From Thaumasiovibrio sp043421945 (GTDB lineage: Bacteria > Pseudomonadota > Gammaproteobacteria > Enterobacterales > Vibrionaceae), in the NCBI GenBank assembly GCA_043421945.1, contig JBHOGO010000021.1:1-53630 (forward strand): 53,630 nt of DNA, in the 5' to 3' direction. Position numbers and translations under genes: made by a program. The notes under the pieces were generated by a model. The model saw nothing but the letters and a program-made list of their open reading frames with translations, searched no databases and had not been told where the DNA came from. This document shows, piece by piece, positions 53,559-53,630 of the stretch. Position 1 is the stretch's first letter; each line of letters opens with the position of its first letter.

Positions 53559-53630
53559 TGGAGCGACACACGAGGTTCGAACTCGTGACCTCAACCTTGG
53601 CAAGGTTGCGCTCTACCAGCTGAGCTAGTG
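53559..53630 (-). tRNA. tRNA-Gly(GCC), 5' end cut by the window
   Basis: Read on the minus strand, the D arm (TAGCTCAGCTGGTAGAGC), the anticodon arm CAACC-TTGCCAA-GGTTG with anticodon GCC, the T arm ACGAG-TTCGAAC-CTCGT and the acceptor 3' half GTGTCGC are followed by discriminator T and an encoded CCA. The last four bases of the 5' acceptor strand lie outside the window. It reads GGC and GGU. In E. coli glyV, glyX and glyY occupy the same site next to queG, so further copies may lie beyond the edge. Confidence 0.95.

Noticed and set aside
1..53630. CRISPR arrays, insertion sequences, prophage or toxin-antitoxin genes
   Set aside because: No spaced repeats, transposases, integrases or paired small toxin-like genes were seen on either strand.

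Overview
This window looks like a chromosomal segment of a Vibrionaceae bacterium (Vibrio or a close relative). The evidence is the gamma-proteobacterial core gene order, the Na+-motor protein MotX, a DUF2780 protein, an unfused OapA-like/FklB pair and moderate G+C. It is almost entirely core genome. It starts just upstream of a ribosomal RNA operon, whose promoters at 1-215 fire leftwards off the edge. It ends inside a tRNA-Gly(GCC) gene on the minus strand.

Region 1 (about 0.3-17 kb) is sulfur assimilation. A minus-strand operon cobA-cysD-cysN-SLC13 permease-cysC-cysQ covers sulfate uptake, activation to APS and PAPS, PAP removal and the first step of siroheme synthesis. A second minus-strand operon, cysJ-cysI-cysH, reduces PAPS to sulfite and then sulfide. 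Between them lie the periplasmic nucleotidase cpdB, an ElaA-type acetyltransferase, an EamA exporter, an OapA/YtfB-like LysM protein, fklB and a DUF2780 protein.

Region 2 (17-25 kb) holds an unrecognised 77-residue protein, a TIGR04219-like outer-membrane protein, pspG with a sigma-54-type promoter, and dusA. An accessory cassette follows: a BCCT transporter, a CocE-type hydrolase and a divergent LysR regulator with a perfect inverted-repeat operator. A six-copy heptanucleotide repeat lies on its dusA side. The cassette sits between dusA and zur.

Region 3 (25-35.6 kb) holds zur with a CheX-like phosphatase, cspA-type cold shock gene, pgi, yjbQ, a POTRA-less Omp85 protein, alr, dnaB, the ribosomal operon rpsF-priB-rpsR-rplI with a structured leader, and rlmB.

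Region 4 (35.6-53 kb) is the well-known rnr-purA-hflCK-hflX-hfq-miaA-mutL-amiB-tsaE-nnr block. motX lies between rnr and purA behind a near-perfect sigma-28 promoter. AmiB carries five LysM repeats. queG is divergent from nnr.

The most interesting non-coding stretch is the 669-base gap between queG and tRNA-Gly. It holds three perfect DnaA boxes, two one-mismatch boxes and a perfect IHF consensus. E. coli datA, the DnaA-ATP-inactivating locus, occupies the same queG/glyV interval, so this is a strong candidate for a Vibrio datA counterpart.
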